DNA from: Lysinibacillus timonensis
GTDB lineage: Bacteria; Bacillota; Bacilli; Bacillales_A; Planococcaceae
DNA length: 64,000 nucleotides
NCBI RefSeq assembly: GCF_900291985.1
Contig: NZ_LT985980.1
Location: 3,370,001-3,434,000 of the forward strand
Direction of reading: 5' to 3'
Under the pieces are notes generated by a model that saw only the letters and a program-made list of their open reading frames with translations, was not told the origin of the DNA and searched no databases. Below, piece after piece: positions 53,714-62,123 of this stretch. Position 1 is the stretch's first letter; every line of letters begins with the position of its first letter. Made by a program: the position numbers and the translations under genes.

Positions 53714-55243
53714 ATGTTCATGAAAAAAGGAATCACGATGGGACTGGCTGCATTATTAGTAACGGGTAGCATTTCCCCAGCGGTACTAGCAGCAGAATTA
53801 AGCACATCACCCGTTGAAACACTTGCTGCAACTAGTAAAAATGACGAAAATGAACGATTCTTTGAAAAAGTAAAGGTGGAATCATTATCGTTAGAAGATG
53901 CACTTCAATATGGTATAAATAGTAGTTATTCATTATTGGAATTAGAGTACACACTTGAGCAATTGAATGTGACGGAAGATAAACTGGATGACAGTTATGA
54001 TGTAGCAGAAAGTTCTCTCGAGACTGCTATAAAAAAAAGAGATGAATTAAAGAAACAAATTGAAGCGGCCTCAGGTGATACGATTACGGTTAACTTAGAA
54101 AGCGAACTAGATAAGTTGATTGGTTCTCTTGAAGAGGCGAATATTAATATTGATGATGTTATTAATGAGCCAACTGAAGGTGCCGATGAAAATGCGAGTG
54201 AAGATGGCGAAGTGCGACCAGCTTCTGAAGAGCCAACAAATGGTTTAGAAGATAGTATAGATTCATTAAAAGGTTTCTTAGAACAACTTCAAAAATACGT
54301 TGATGAATATGAGAAGTATCAAGAGAATCAATTAAATCAAGAAAAGTTGAAGCTAATTGAAGCCCAAATTTCATCATTGAGAAATACAGTAACTACTCTA
54401 GAAAACACCCTTGATGACCTTGATTCACAATACGAGACAATCTTTAACAACCGTGTAGTCGCGCGTGAAAGCATGGAAGTATCAATCACATCTTCTTATC
54501 TCGGGTTAGTGATGTTGCAAGATCAAATAAACTATCTGAGAGACATGTTGAACACACAACAAACGCAAATTGATGCGATGAAAGTCCGTTTTGATCTTGG
54601 ATTAATTTCTGCTCGTGACTATGAAAAGGAAACACGCAGTCTCGTAGATTTAGAGACACAAATCGCCGATTTAGAGAAAAAGCTTAAAAGTGATAAGGCT
54701 ACATTTGCTTTAACAATTGGAATTACATATGATGAAGATTATTACCTAGAGAATCCTGAATTAGGTGATATTGTATTGGTGGAACAGAGAACTGCAACAG
54801 AAGATTTAATTAAAAATAGCTTTAATATGGTTAATGCAAAAAATGAAGTATTGCGAGCGGAAGATAAATTAGATGAAGTAGAAGATATTGAAGGTAGAGT
54901 CAAAGAAGACGAAGAGCTAGCTGAAATTGAATTAGAAATTGCTAAATTAAGCAAAGAAAAGCTTGAAGTCGATTTAGAAAAAGTTATTAACAACCTGTAT
55001 CTTCAAGTGCAACAACAATACTCAGCACTAAAAACAGCCGAACGAGAATTAGAGTTAGCGAAAGTTGATAATCAAGATTTACAATTCTATTATGACCTAG
55101 GTCTATTATCAAAACACGAATTTGAGTCTGCTTACACACCTGTTAAACAAGCTGAATTTGATTACAACAACGCAAAATACCAATATTATTTAGTAACTAA
55201 GCAAATCGAATTGGTTGAAGCTGGCGTTATTCCGGCTAATTAG
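53714..55243 (+). CDS. TolC-family protein with signal peptide
   Basis: A 509-residue exported protein related to outer-membrane-factor (TolC/OEP) proteins. A signal peptide ends near residue 28 (GSISPAVLAAE). Two long helical repeats follow, as in TolC: the first from LSLEDALQYGINSSYSLLEL, the second ending in LELAKVDNQDLQFYYDLGLL, SKHEFESAY and FDYNNAKYQYYLV. Between them lies an acidic, proline-containing insert (about 150-190). A monoderm has no outer membrane, so it probably acts as a wall-located or adaptor part of the efflux system whose HlyD and RND genes lie downstream. ATG 53714 or 53720 could be the start. A terminator follows. Confidence 0.82.
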   Translation: MFMKKGITMGLAALLVTGSISPAVLAAELSTSPVETLAATSKNDENERFFEKVKVESLSLEDALQYGINSSYSLLELEYTLEQLNVTEDKLDDSYDVAESSLETAIKKRDELKKQIEAASGDTITVNLESELDKLIGSLEEANINIDDVINEPTEGADENASEDGEVRPASEEPTNGLEDSIDSLKGFLEQLQKYVDEYEKYQENQLNQEKLKLIEAQISSLRNTVTTLENTLDDLDSQYETIFNNRVVARESMEVSITSSYLGLVMLQDQINYLRDMLNTQQTQIDAMKVRFDLGLISARDYEKETRSLVDLETQIADLEKKLKSDKATFALTIGITYDEDYYLENPELGDIVLVEQRTATEDLIKNSFNMVNAKNEVLRAEDKLDEVEDIEGRVKEDEELAEIELEIAKLSKEKLEVDLEKVINNLYLQVQQQYSALKTAERELELAKVDNQDLQFYYDLGLLSKHEFESAYTPVKQAEFDYNNAKYQYYLVTKQIELVEAGVIPAN

Positions 55244-55314
55244 TAAATAATATATGTTGTACCGGGCTGTCTAAATAATAACATCTCAGTGAATAGAATT
55301 TTACTTTAAAAGTA

Positions 55315-55356
55315 AAACACAAAAATGCTAAATACATGCATTTTTGTGTTTTTTAT
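55315..55356 (+). terminator. Intrinsic terminator
   Basis: AAACACAAAAATGC pairs with GCATTTTTGTGTTT around about nine bases and runs into TTTATTT. Confidence 0.9.
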
Positions 55357-55503
55357 TTACAATTTTGTAACTATCCCACTTCTGATACGTCAAATAAAAC
55401 AGATGAGTTGCAATTTTAAGCAATCTAAAAAAAATTGTTACACTTAGAGAGTATAAAAACATAGGACTAAGTTACTCTTTTTTATGAAAAATTAGGAGAT
55501 TCA

Positions 55504-55532
55504 TAGACTGCTAGAGTTCTTATTGTGATAAT
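55504..55532 (+). promoter_or_regulatory. Promoter of the first SLH coiled-coil gene
   Basis: TAGACT, 17 bases, GATAAT, with the same boxes, spacing and several shared inner bases as the promoter of the next SLH gene (57340-57368). The conservation between two paralogous upstream regions supports it. Confidence 0.6.
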
Positions 55533-55578
55533 AGAGTTAGTAATTAAGTTAAATATTGGTTTTTGAAAGGAGTTAAAA

Positions 55579-57174
55579 ATGAAGAATTTAAAAAAATATG
55601 TTGTACCGTCATTAATCGCGGCTGCTTTATTCACAACGGCGGGTGTATCAGCTGAAGCTAGCGGGAAAGAATTTAAAGATGTGTCGAATAGTGCGGACTA
55701 TTACCACACTGTAAAAAAACTAGTAAATTTTAAAATTATTGGTGGTTATAGTGATGGTACATTTAAACCTGGTAATTATGTAACTCGTGGCCAAGCGGCA
55801 TCTATGGTTGCACGAATTTTAAATGTTGACTTAAAAAATGTGAAGGATCCAGGTTTTAAAGATGTATCGACAGCATATACTCATTACCCTGCAATTGCAA
55901 AGTTAACAGAAATGGGGATTTTTGATGCTGCTGAAAAGTTTGACCCTAATCGTAATTTAACGCGTGCGGAGATGGCAGACATTTTAGTCAATGCCTTTAA
56001 TCTAGTATCAGACGAAATTAAAACATTTGATGATGTGGATCAGGCTGCAGCTTATTATAAAGAAATTGGAATTATCGGCGCATTAGATATCACACGAAAT
56101 GAAGGGAAATTCCGTCCAGAAGATGGTGTGAAACGTGCGAACTTTGCGGTATTTATTGAACGTGTCATTAACTTTAAACGTGCTGATGACAAAGAAGACC
56201 TTTGGGATTCGTGGGGTAATTGGGATAGTAAAGGGGTCATCAAGCATACCAAACCAACTAATCCAGAAAATGATGACGATAACGATGACGACGAAGACAA
56301 AAATAATGACTCAAAACCAGATAAAGAAAAAGAAGAAAAAATTGAAAAGCTTGAAAAAGCAATCGATGACGCAATTGATGAATTAGAAGACGCTGAAAAG
56401 GAAATCGATGATATTATGGATGATTTGAAAGCGGCTGAAGAAGAAGAGGAAGAAGATGATATTGAAGAAGAAAAAGACAATTTGTCGGATGCTTTAAAAG
56501 AGATGGATCGATTCATAGAGGAAGCAGAAGACGTTTTAAAAGATGTACAAAAAGCAGACTATGAAGAACTTGATAAAGCAGAAGATAAATTAGAAAATGC
56601 AATTCGTAAAGCGAATAAAACAGTAAGTGAAGCGAATGCAAACTCATTCGATGAAGATTATCATGAAGAAAAACTTGACGATGCATTAGACGAACTGGAA
56701 GATGCGATAAAGGATGCCAACAAGGCGCTAAAAGATAATAGTTTGTCTGGTCTTAAAAAGGACTACGAAGCTCTTGTATCTTCATTTGAAGATGCAGAAA
56801 AAACACTTGAATCTTACCAAGACTCCAATGTTGAATCGTTAGAAGACGAAGAGGAAGATCTTGAACAAGCAATTAAGGAAGCGGAAGACTTAATTGAAAA
56901 GATTGAAGATACGCTAGAAGATAAATTGGATGATCAAATCGATTATTTTAAAGACAGATTTAAAGATATCATCAAAGAGTTAGATGAAGCAATCGATGAT
57001 AAAGATAAAGGTGATATCTATGATGCACAAGAAGAATTGGAAGAAGTAATCGAAAATGCTGAAAAAGTACTAAAAGATTACAAAAACTTTAATATAAGCA
57101 CATTAAGCGATGAAATCGAATCTCTAGAAAAACTCATCAAAGATGCAGAAAAAGAACTTAAAGATTCAAAATAA
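55579..57174 (+). CDS. SLH-domain wall protein with acidic coiled coil
   Basis: A 531-residue exported protein. A signal peptide (about 1-28) is followed by three SLH domains (about 30-75, 90-138, 145-205; GGYSDGTFKPGNYVTRGQ, FDPNRNLTRAEMADIL, GKFRPEDGVKRANFA), which attach it to the secondary wall polymer. A short Asp/Asn/Lys linker (ENDDDNDDDEDKNNDSKPDK) leads to about 270 residues of strongly charged coiled coil, almost all Glu, Asp, Lys and Leu. It contains one copy of a module present twice in the next gene. Strong AAAGGAG ribosome site. Its coiled coil could bridge the wall towards the TolC-like protein; that is inference. Confidence 0.88.
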   Translation: MKNLKKYVVPSLIAAALFTTAGVSAEASGKEFKDVSNSADYYHTVKKLVNFKIIGGYSDGTFKPGNYVTRGQAASMVARILNVDLKNVKDPGFKDVSTAYTHYPAIAKLTEMGIFDAAEKFDPNRNLTRAEMADILVNAFNLVSDEIKTFDDVDQAAAYYKEIGIIGALDITRNEGKFRPEDGVKRANFAVFIERVINFKRADDKEDLWDSWGNWDSKGVIKHTKPTNPENDDDNDDDEDKNNDSKPDKEKEEKIEKLEKAIDDAIDELEDAEKEIDDIMDDLKAAEEEEEEDDIEEEKDNLSDALKEMDRFIEEAEDVLKDVQKADYEELDKAEDKLENAIRKANKTVSEANANSFDEDYHEEKLDDALDELEDAIKDANKALKDNSLSGLKKDYEALVSSFEDAEKTLESYQDSNVESLEDEEEDLEQAIKEAEDLIEKIEDTLEDKLDDQIDYFKDRFKDIIKELDEAIDDKDKGDIYDAQEELEEVIENAEKVLKDYKNFNISTLSDEIESLEKLIKDAEKELKDSK

Positions 57175-57188
57175 TAAAGACGAACATG

Positions 57189-57229
57189 GAGAAAGTGGAG
57201 GGGTAAAATCCTTAAGCTTTCTCTTTTTT
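57189..57229 (+). terminator. Intrinsic terminator
   Basis: GAGAAAG pairs with CTTTCTC and is followed by TTTTTT, directly after the first SLH coiled-coil gene. Confidence 0.75.
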
Positions 57230-57339
57230 ATTTCGATTCTAGTCCAATTGTTAAAGACAGTACTTATCAAATAATAGTGAGTATTTTACTGCTTTAGTAT
57301 TGGATTTACTTCCACTTTTGAAAATAATATGAAAAGTAT

Positions 57340-57368
57340 TAGACTGATAGAGTTAATCTTGGGATAAT
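57340..57368 (+). promoter_or_regulatory. Promoter of the second SLH coiled-coil gene
   Basis: TAGACT, 17 bases, GATAAT, matching the promoter of the upstream paralogue, including the inner TAGAGTT and the following ATAGA. Confidence 0.6.
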
Positions 57369-57412
57369 AGAATTACAGATAAAATGAATTTATTTAAGGT
57401 AAGGAGATTATT

Positions 57413-59644
57413 ATGAAGCATTTTAAGAAATATCTTATGCCGTCATTAATGGCAACGGCGCTATTTTCGACTGTAGCATTACCTACTGGAGCTGCAGCCA
57501 AAGAGTTTAAAGATGTGTCGAAGGATGCAAACTATTATCAAACTGTACAAAAACTCGTTGAATTCAATGTAATCAGTGGGTACAGTGATGGAACATTTAA
57601 GCCAAACAATCTTCTAACTCGTGGTCAAGCGGCTACAATGATTGCGAGAATATTAGAAGTTGAAATGAATAATCTGAAAGACCCTGGATTTAAAGATGTT
57701 TCAAAGGAAAATTCGCACTATCCCGCAATTGCGAAGTTAATGGAAATGGGCATATTGGATAAATCTAGTAACTTCTATCCGAATCGACAAATTACGCGAG
57801 CAGAAATGGCAGGGATATTAGTCGAAGCTTTTGACCTTATTTCCGACACTGTGGAATCTTATGAAGATGTGAAACGGAACAATAAATATTCAGAAGCCAT
57901 CGGGATCCTTGGAGGTCTTGGCATTACGAAAACGGTCGGCGATTTTCGTCCGGAAGATGGGGTCAAACGTGCTAATTTTGCGGTGTTTATTGAACGGATT
58001 ATTAACATAAAACGTAATGATAACATGCTTGATATGTGGGATTCTTGGGGAAGTTGGGATGGTCGTGGAGTCATCTCTCATGATACAGGGAATGAGAAAT
58101 CTCCAGTACAGGGAGATAACTCAATTGTTAACACTCCAATTGACATCACGAAGGTTAATGATGTTGAGAAACTGATACATAAAGTAACAACAGATTTATC
58201 TACAGAAAGAGTAAATACGAAACAAGATTTAGATACGCTATTAGCCACAATTCGTGGTGGGGATAAAAAAGAAATTGAGAAAAGTCAGCTAGAGCTTACA
58301 AAATCTTTAGATGAACTCAACAATGCCATGAATGGTGCGGAAGAAGTATTTGACATCACAAAATCTAAAAATGATGTTCTTCAAAAGTTGCAAGATAATT
58401 TAGAGAAAAAACTAACCGATGCCCGTAAATTTGTTACGGATGCAGAAAATAAATCGCACGACAAAAAATATTATGATCGGGAAATGGACGACTCAGAAGA
58501 TGAGCTTAAGGATTTGACAACTGAAATAAACAATCTTATCTCTGCAGGTTCAAATAGAGGGATTTTAGAAAATAAGTATGGGGAAATGGCAACAGTGATT
58601 GAACAAGCCAATAAAGTGTTAACTTTATATCGCGCTTCGTCCGTCAAATCGTTGGAGGATGAAAAAGAAGATTTAGAAGTTGCATTAGATGCTGCTAACA
58701 AAGTATTAAAAAAACTTGAACAGGAAGTTAAGAGATTAGGGGGGGATGTGAGTCGATTTAAAACAAAATCCTTCCTTTCCCAACCTGTGAACATCAACAG
58801 TTTAAATGATTTAGAAGTAACATTGAACAATGCTATTAACGAAGTGACAGATGCTCAAGACAAAGCCGACCGAATTTTGGAGGATTTAGTTGCGGCACTT
58901 AAAGAGGATGATGCCGCCGAAGTTGCTGAGGAACAAAAAAAATTAGACAGCGCATTAAAAGAATTAAACCAAATCATTCAAAAAGCACAAGGAATATTCA
59001 TCATTGCTAAAATGAAAAATGAGGTACTCCAAAGGTTAGAAGATGATTTATCGAAAGAAATGGATTGGGCGAGCAAAATTGCCTCAAATGCCTACGAACA
59101 GTCTTACAATCGATATTATTTTGAACGCGAGTTGAATTCAAAACAAGAAGAACTAGACACTTATATTGAGGATGTTGACCGTCTACTTAAATTATCCAAT
59201 CCGACTTTATCGGCAGTAGATAAAACTTACGATTCAATCGAAACTGCTATAAAGGAAACAAATGAATTACTTGAGTTATACTCCGATGCATCCATTAACA
59301 CGTTGAAAGATGAAAAAGAGAGTCTGGTTAAAACGCTAGATCAAGTTGAGGATGCATTAGAAGATCTCGCACAAAGAATAAAAGACGATTTTGACGATTT
59401 AGTGGGAGATCAGGAAGCCTCTATAGACGATCTTATTAAAGCATCGAAGTATTTGAACGACGATGGTGAAATTATTCAAGCCATTAAAAATCTAAATACA
59501 GCTATCGATAAAGCGAAACGTTTGAAGGATGACTATAAAGATATTGACGTTAAAGTGCTAGACCGCAACAAAAAAAATCTGGATGAAGCCATCAAACGTG
59601 CAGAAAAAGAAATTAAACGTCTAAACGACAAGCTTAAAAAATAA
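57413..59644 (+). CDS. SLH-domain wall protein with duplicated coiled-coil module
   Basis: A 743-residue paralogue of the preceding protein: signal peptide (about 1-29), three SLH domains (about 30-205; SGYSDGTFKPNNLLTRGQ, YPNRQITRAEMAGILVEAFD, GDFRPEDGVKRANFA) and a long helical part. The helical part contains two related modules of about 200 residues (about 250-450 and 470-690). Each has a KSLDELNNAM/SALKELNQII helix, an NDVLQKLQDNLEK/NEVLQRLEDDLSK helix, a tyrosine-containing turn (KKYYDREM/NRYYFERE) and a closing VKSLEDEKEDL/INTLKDEKESL helix. The first protein has one such module. This suggests growth by internal duplication. Own promoter and terminator. Confidence 0.88.
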   Translation: MKHFKKYLMPSLMATALFSTVALPTGAAAKEFKDVSKDANYYQTVQKLVEFNVISGYSDGTFKPNNLLTRGQAATMIARILEVEMNNLKDPGFKDVSKENSHYPAIAKLMEMGILDKSSNFYPNRQITRAEMAGILVEAFDLISDTVESYEDVKRNNKYSEAIGILGGLGITKTVGDFRPEDGVKRANFAVFIERIINIKRNDNMLDMWDSWGSWDGRGVISHDTGNEKSPVQGDNSIVNTPIDITKVNDVEKLIHKVTTDLSTERVNTKQDLDTLLATIRGGDKKEIEKSQLELTKSLDELNNAMNGAEEVFDITKSKNDVLQKLQDNLEKKLTDARKFVTDAENKSHDKKYYDREMDDSEDELKDLTTEINNLISAGSNRGILENKYGEMATVIEQANKVLTLYRASSVKSLEDEKEDLEVALDAANKVLKKLEQEVKRLGGDVSRFKTKSFLSQPVNINSLNDLEVTLNNAINEVTDAQDKADRILEDLVAALKEDDAAEVAEEQKKLDSALKELNQIIQKAQGIFIIAKMKNEVLQRLEDDLSKEMDWASKIASNAYEQSYNRYYFERELNSKQEELDTYIEDVDRLLKLSNPTLSAVDKTYDSIETAIKETNELLELYSDASINTLKDEKESLVKTLDQVEDALEDLAQRIKDDFDDLVGDQEASIDDLIKASKYLNDDGEIIQAIKNLNTAIDKAKRLKDDYKDIDVKVLDRNKKNLDEAIKRAEKEIKRLNDKLKK

Positions 59645-59658
59645 ATAACAAACTTAGG

Positions 59659-59688
59659 CCGTGCGTACAATGATACGCGCGGTTTTTT
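59659..59688 (+). terminator. Intrinsic terminator
   Basis: CCGTGCGTA pairs with TACGCGCGG (one G-T pair) around a 6-base loop, followed by six T residues. Confidence 0.9.
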
Positions 59689-59757
59689 GATTACTGAAAG
59701 TTGGTTGTCGCGTGTTAGTGTAAATTCTATGTAGCTATGGCTGTAAATAGTGTTGTC

Positions 59758-60000
59758 TAATGGACATATGTTTAACCTAGGTAATCATGCTCTTAGCCCG
59801 AAATGGACAAAATTTTAGGCTCTGGACAGAACGCATCCATGAAAGGACAAAACTATTGTCTATATGGACAAAATTGGCTTATGAGTGGACAAAACCTTAG
59901 CACGATCGGACAAAAATTAAAGGTCTGGACAAAACTATTACGTGAATGGACAACATCGGTTTTCGAGTGGACAAATACATTGAACGAATGGACAAAAATA
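59758..60000 (+). repeat. 21-bp phased GTGGACAAAA word array (array 5, first part)
   Basis: Ten TGGACAAA-type words with anchor bases at 59804, 59823, 59844, 59865, 59886, 59907, 59926, 59947, 59968 and 59989. Steps are 21 except two of 19. A further word at 59761 is two steps (43 bp) ahead. Variants are AGGACA and CGGACA. Confidence 0.9.
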
Positions 60001-60039
60001 AATAGCCACAGAAAGTATTGGGGCGAATAGATTAAACTT

Positions 60040-60250
60040 TTGATCACTTAGTGAATATAATCGAGCACTTGGACATCATGACTTCAAACAAAAAAAGGCA
60101 TGGGGCTTCATTCGAGCGGATACAATATCGAATTGGTCACATAGCAATAACATAGGAGCATTTAACAAAATGACTGGAGCGGAAAGAAGTTAGAATTGGT
60201 CACTTACGAATTAATCGAGCGGATAGCTAGCACTTTCGATCAAATAGTGT
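60040..60250 (-). repeat. Phased word array on the opposite strand (array 5, second part)
   Basis: After the GTGGACAAAA words, the reverse-strand words TGATCACTTA, CGAGCGGATA, TGGTCACATAG and CGATCAAATAG appear, as they do behind array 1. They lie between the second SLH gene and the HlyD gene. Confidence 0.75.
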
Positions 60251-60884
60251 GTCAATTCTCAGCGAAAATATTTCACGGCTATTTGCATCAGTGTGTTCCG
60301 CAGTATTTTTTTCTCTGCAGCTACATCCCTTTCAGCTATAGAAATAATCAGAAGTATGCAAGTGCGAACAAACCCAAATCCAGGGTGCCACGATAAACAC
60401 AATCAAACAAAACGCCCCCACAAACGTGCCAACCTAACCGTAAAAGTGAATTTTTCCCAAGAATTTCACCTATTCATGCAATATTCCTTGAAAAAAATGA
60501 AACATTTCGTTAATTAATTTCGTATGTATCTATGGGAAAATGTCTGCAAAGATTAATTTGACCGTCCCTTTCAAAAGGACATGCTTCTAAATCGTTCCCG
60601 AGTGGATGAAAAGTATTACAAAATGGTGTATTTGTTTACATTTTCTTAATAAAAACTTTATATTTTAATAGAGTAATTGAATGCGGTTTTCAACTAGAAA
60701 TGGTAAACTATTGTCTGAAAACTGCAAAACATTCATTCGTTTTTAACATCGTACATAGTTCATTTTTTCCTACATAATATGCATAAGGCGATTGATTCGT
60801 AGTTTTTTTTAACTTTGCTAAATTCCATTCTATCTGAATGTTGCAAGTTTATTAGATTGATACTATAGGAGGATAATATTTTTT
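60251..60884. other. Gene-free stretch before the HlyD gene
   Basis: No convincing gene on either strand; short hydrophobic reading frames near 60400 lack ribosome sites. The region is long enough for regulatory sequence of the efflux genes, but I could not assign a promoter. Confidence 0.45.
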
Positions 60885-62120
60885 ATGAAGACAAAGAGAT
60901 ATAGACTCAGCGGAGCTCTTGTATTGAGTGTAGCTCTGTTGATAACAGGGTGTAGTAACGCAGAAACAACTGTTACAGAGGAAGAAGTTGAAGTTCGAGA
61001 AATTCCAGTTGAAACTGCAAAAGTTACATTTGGGGCTCTAGTAGATGACCAGCTGTTAACTGGAAAAATTGAGGCCGAAGATGAAGTGACTGTGTTACCA
61101 AGTGCAATGGGAGAAATTACAAACATTTTCATTAAAAAGGGTGACTTTGTGAGTGCTGGTCAAGTCATTGCTCAATTAGACAATACAGATGAACAAAATG
61201 CAGTGAAGCAAGCTGAGATTAATTTGAAACAGTCTCAAATTCAATTGGAAGATGCAAAACTTTCACAAGAAGACAGCCTGGCGAAACTAGAATTGCAACT
61301 TGAGCCAGCTCAAAAGGCTTGGGATACGGCGAAAAAAGATTTAGAGCGTAACCAAGCGTTATTTGATGAAGGGCTCATCTCTGCAAAAGAGTTGGAAGGT
61401 TATGTTTTACAAGAACAAAATGCTAAAAATCAGGTTGACCAATTAAATCTAAATAAAGAGCAGATTGTAAATTCTTTGGGCATTAAGACAGTTGAAACGA
61501 GCATTGAACTTTCTGAGCTTACATTGCAAACTGCACAACAACGTCTGGATGATAAAGTGATCAAAGCTACGATTTCAGGCGAAGTGACCGAATTAAATGC
61601 TAAAGTTGGGGAAACAGCATCTGCACAAAGTCCATTTGCAACCATTGTTTCAACGAATCAAGTTAAAGTTAGTGTGAATATTTTACAAGATCAACTAAAT
61701 GTTTTTAATGTAGGCGATGTTGTTGATGTTGAAGTGATTGGGTTTGAAGAGCCTTTCGAAGGAACGGTTACATATATTTCACCAATTAGTTCAGGCTCAG
61801 GTTTATTCACTTTAGAGGCTAAGATTGATAATTCAGAGCAATTAATTAAACCTGGTATGGTTGCTTCTATTAAAACTGAAGAGGTACTAGAACAAGACAA
61901 AATCTTAGTTCCAACCAAATCAATTATTCAAAAAGAAGGAAAATCGCTTGTTTTTATTGTCGTGGATAATAAAGCAGTAGCGAAAGAAGTTGAAGTCATT
62001 CGTTATAACACCGATGTCACTGCAGTTGTTGGTGACCTTAAAGAAGAAGATTTAGTTGTAACGTCTGGTCAGAACCTCCTTAATGATGGCGATTTAGTGA
62101 AAATCATGGAGGAGGAGTAA
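60885..62120 (+). CDS. RND efflux periplasmic-adaptor-type lipoprotein (HlyD/MFP family)
   Basis: Membrane fusion protein that couples an RND pump to outer components. The 411-residue protein has a lipoprotein signal with lipobox LLITGC (Cys23), so it is anchored outside the membrane. A lipoyl/biotinyl half-motif follows (VLPSAMGEITNIFIKKGDFV, SAGQVIAQLD), then a coiled-coil hairpin (about 100-210), the second lipoyl half (KATISGEVTELNAKVGETAS) and beta-barrel domains (PGMVASIKTEEV). The ATG has AGGAGGATAA upstream. The RND pump gene begins three bases after its stop. Confidence 0.9.
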   Translation: MKTKRYRLSGALVLSVALLITGCSNAETTVTEEEVEVREIPVETAKVTFGALVDDQLLTGKIEAEDEVTVLPSAMGEITNIFIKKGDFVSAGQVIAQLDNTDEQNAVKQAEINLKQSQIQLEDAKLSQEDSLAKLELQLEPAQKAWDTAKKDLERNQALFDEGLISAKELEGYVLQEQNAKNQVDQLNLNKEQIVNSLGIKTVETSIELSELTLQTAQQRLDDKVIKATISGEVTELNAKVGETASAQSPFATIVSTNQVKVSVNILQDQLNVFNVGDVVDVEVIGFEEPFEGTVTYISPISSGSGLFTLEAKIDNSEQLIKPGMVASIKTEEVLEQDKILVPTKSIIQKEGKSLVFIVVDNKAVAKEVEVIRYNTDVTAVVGDLKEEDLVVTSGQNLLNDGDLVKIMEEE

Positions 62121-62123
62121 CCT

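Noticed and set aside
59803-60030. 75-residue ORF rich in GQN and EWT over array 5
   Set aside because: Artefact of the 21-bp word rhythm, without a ribosome site.
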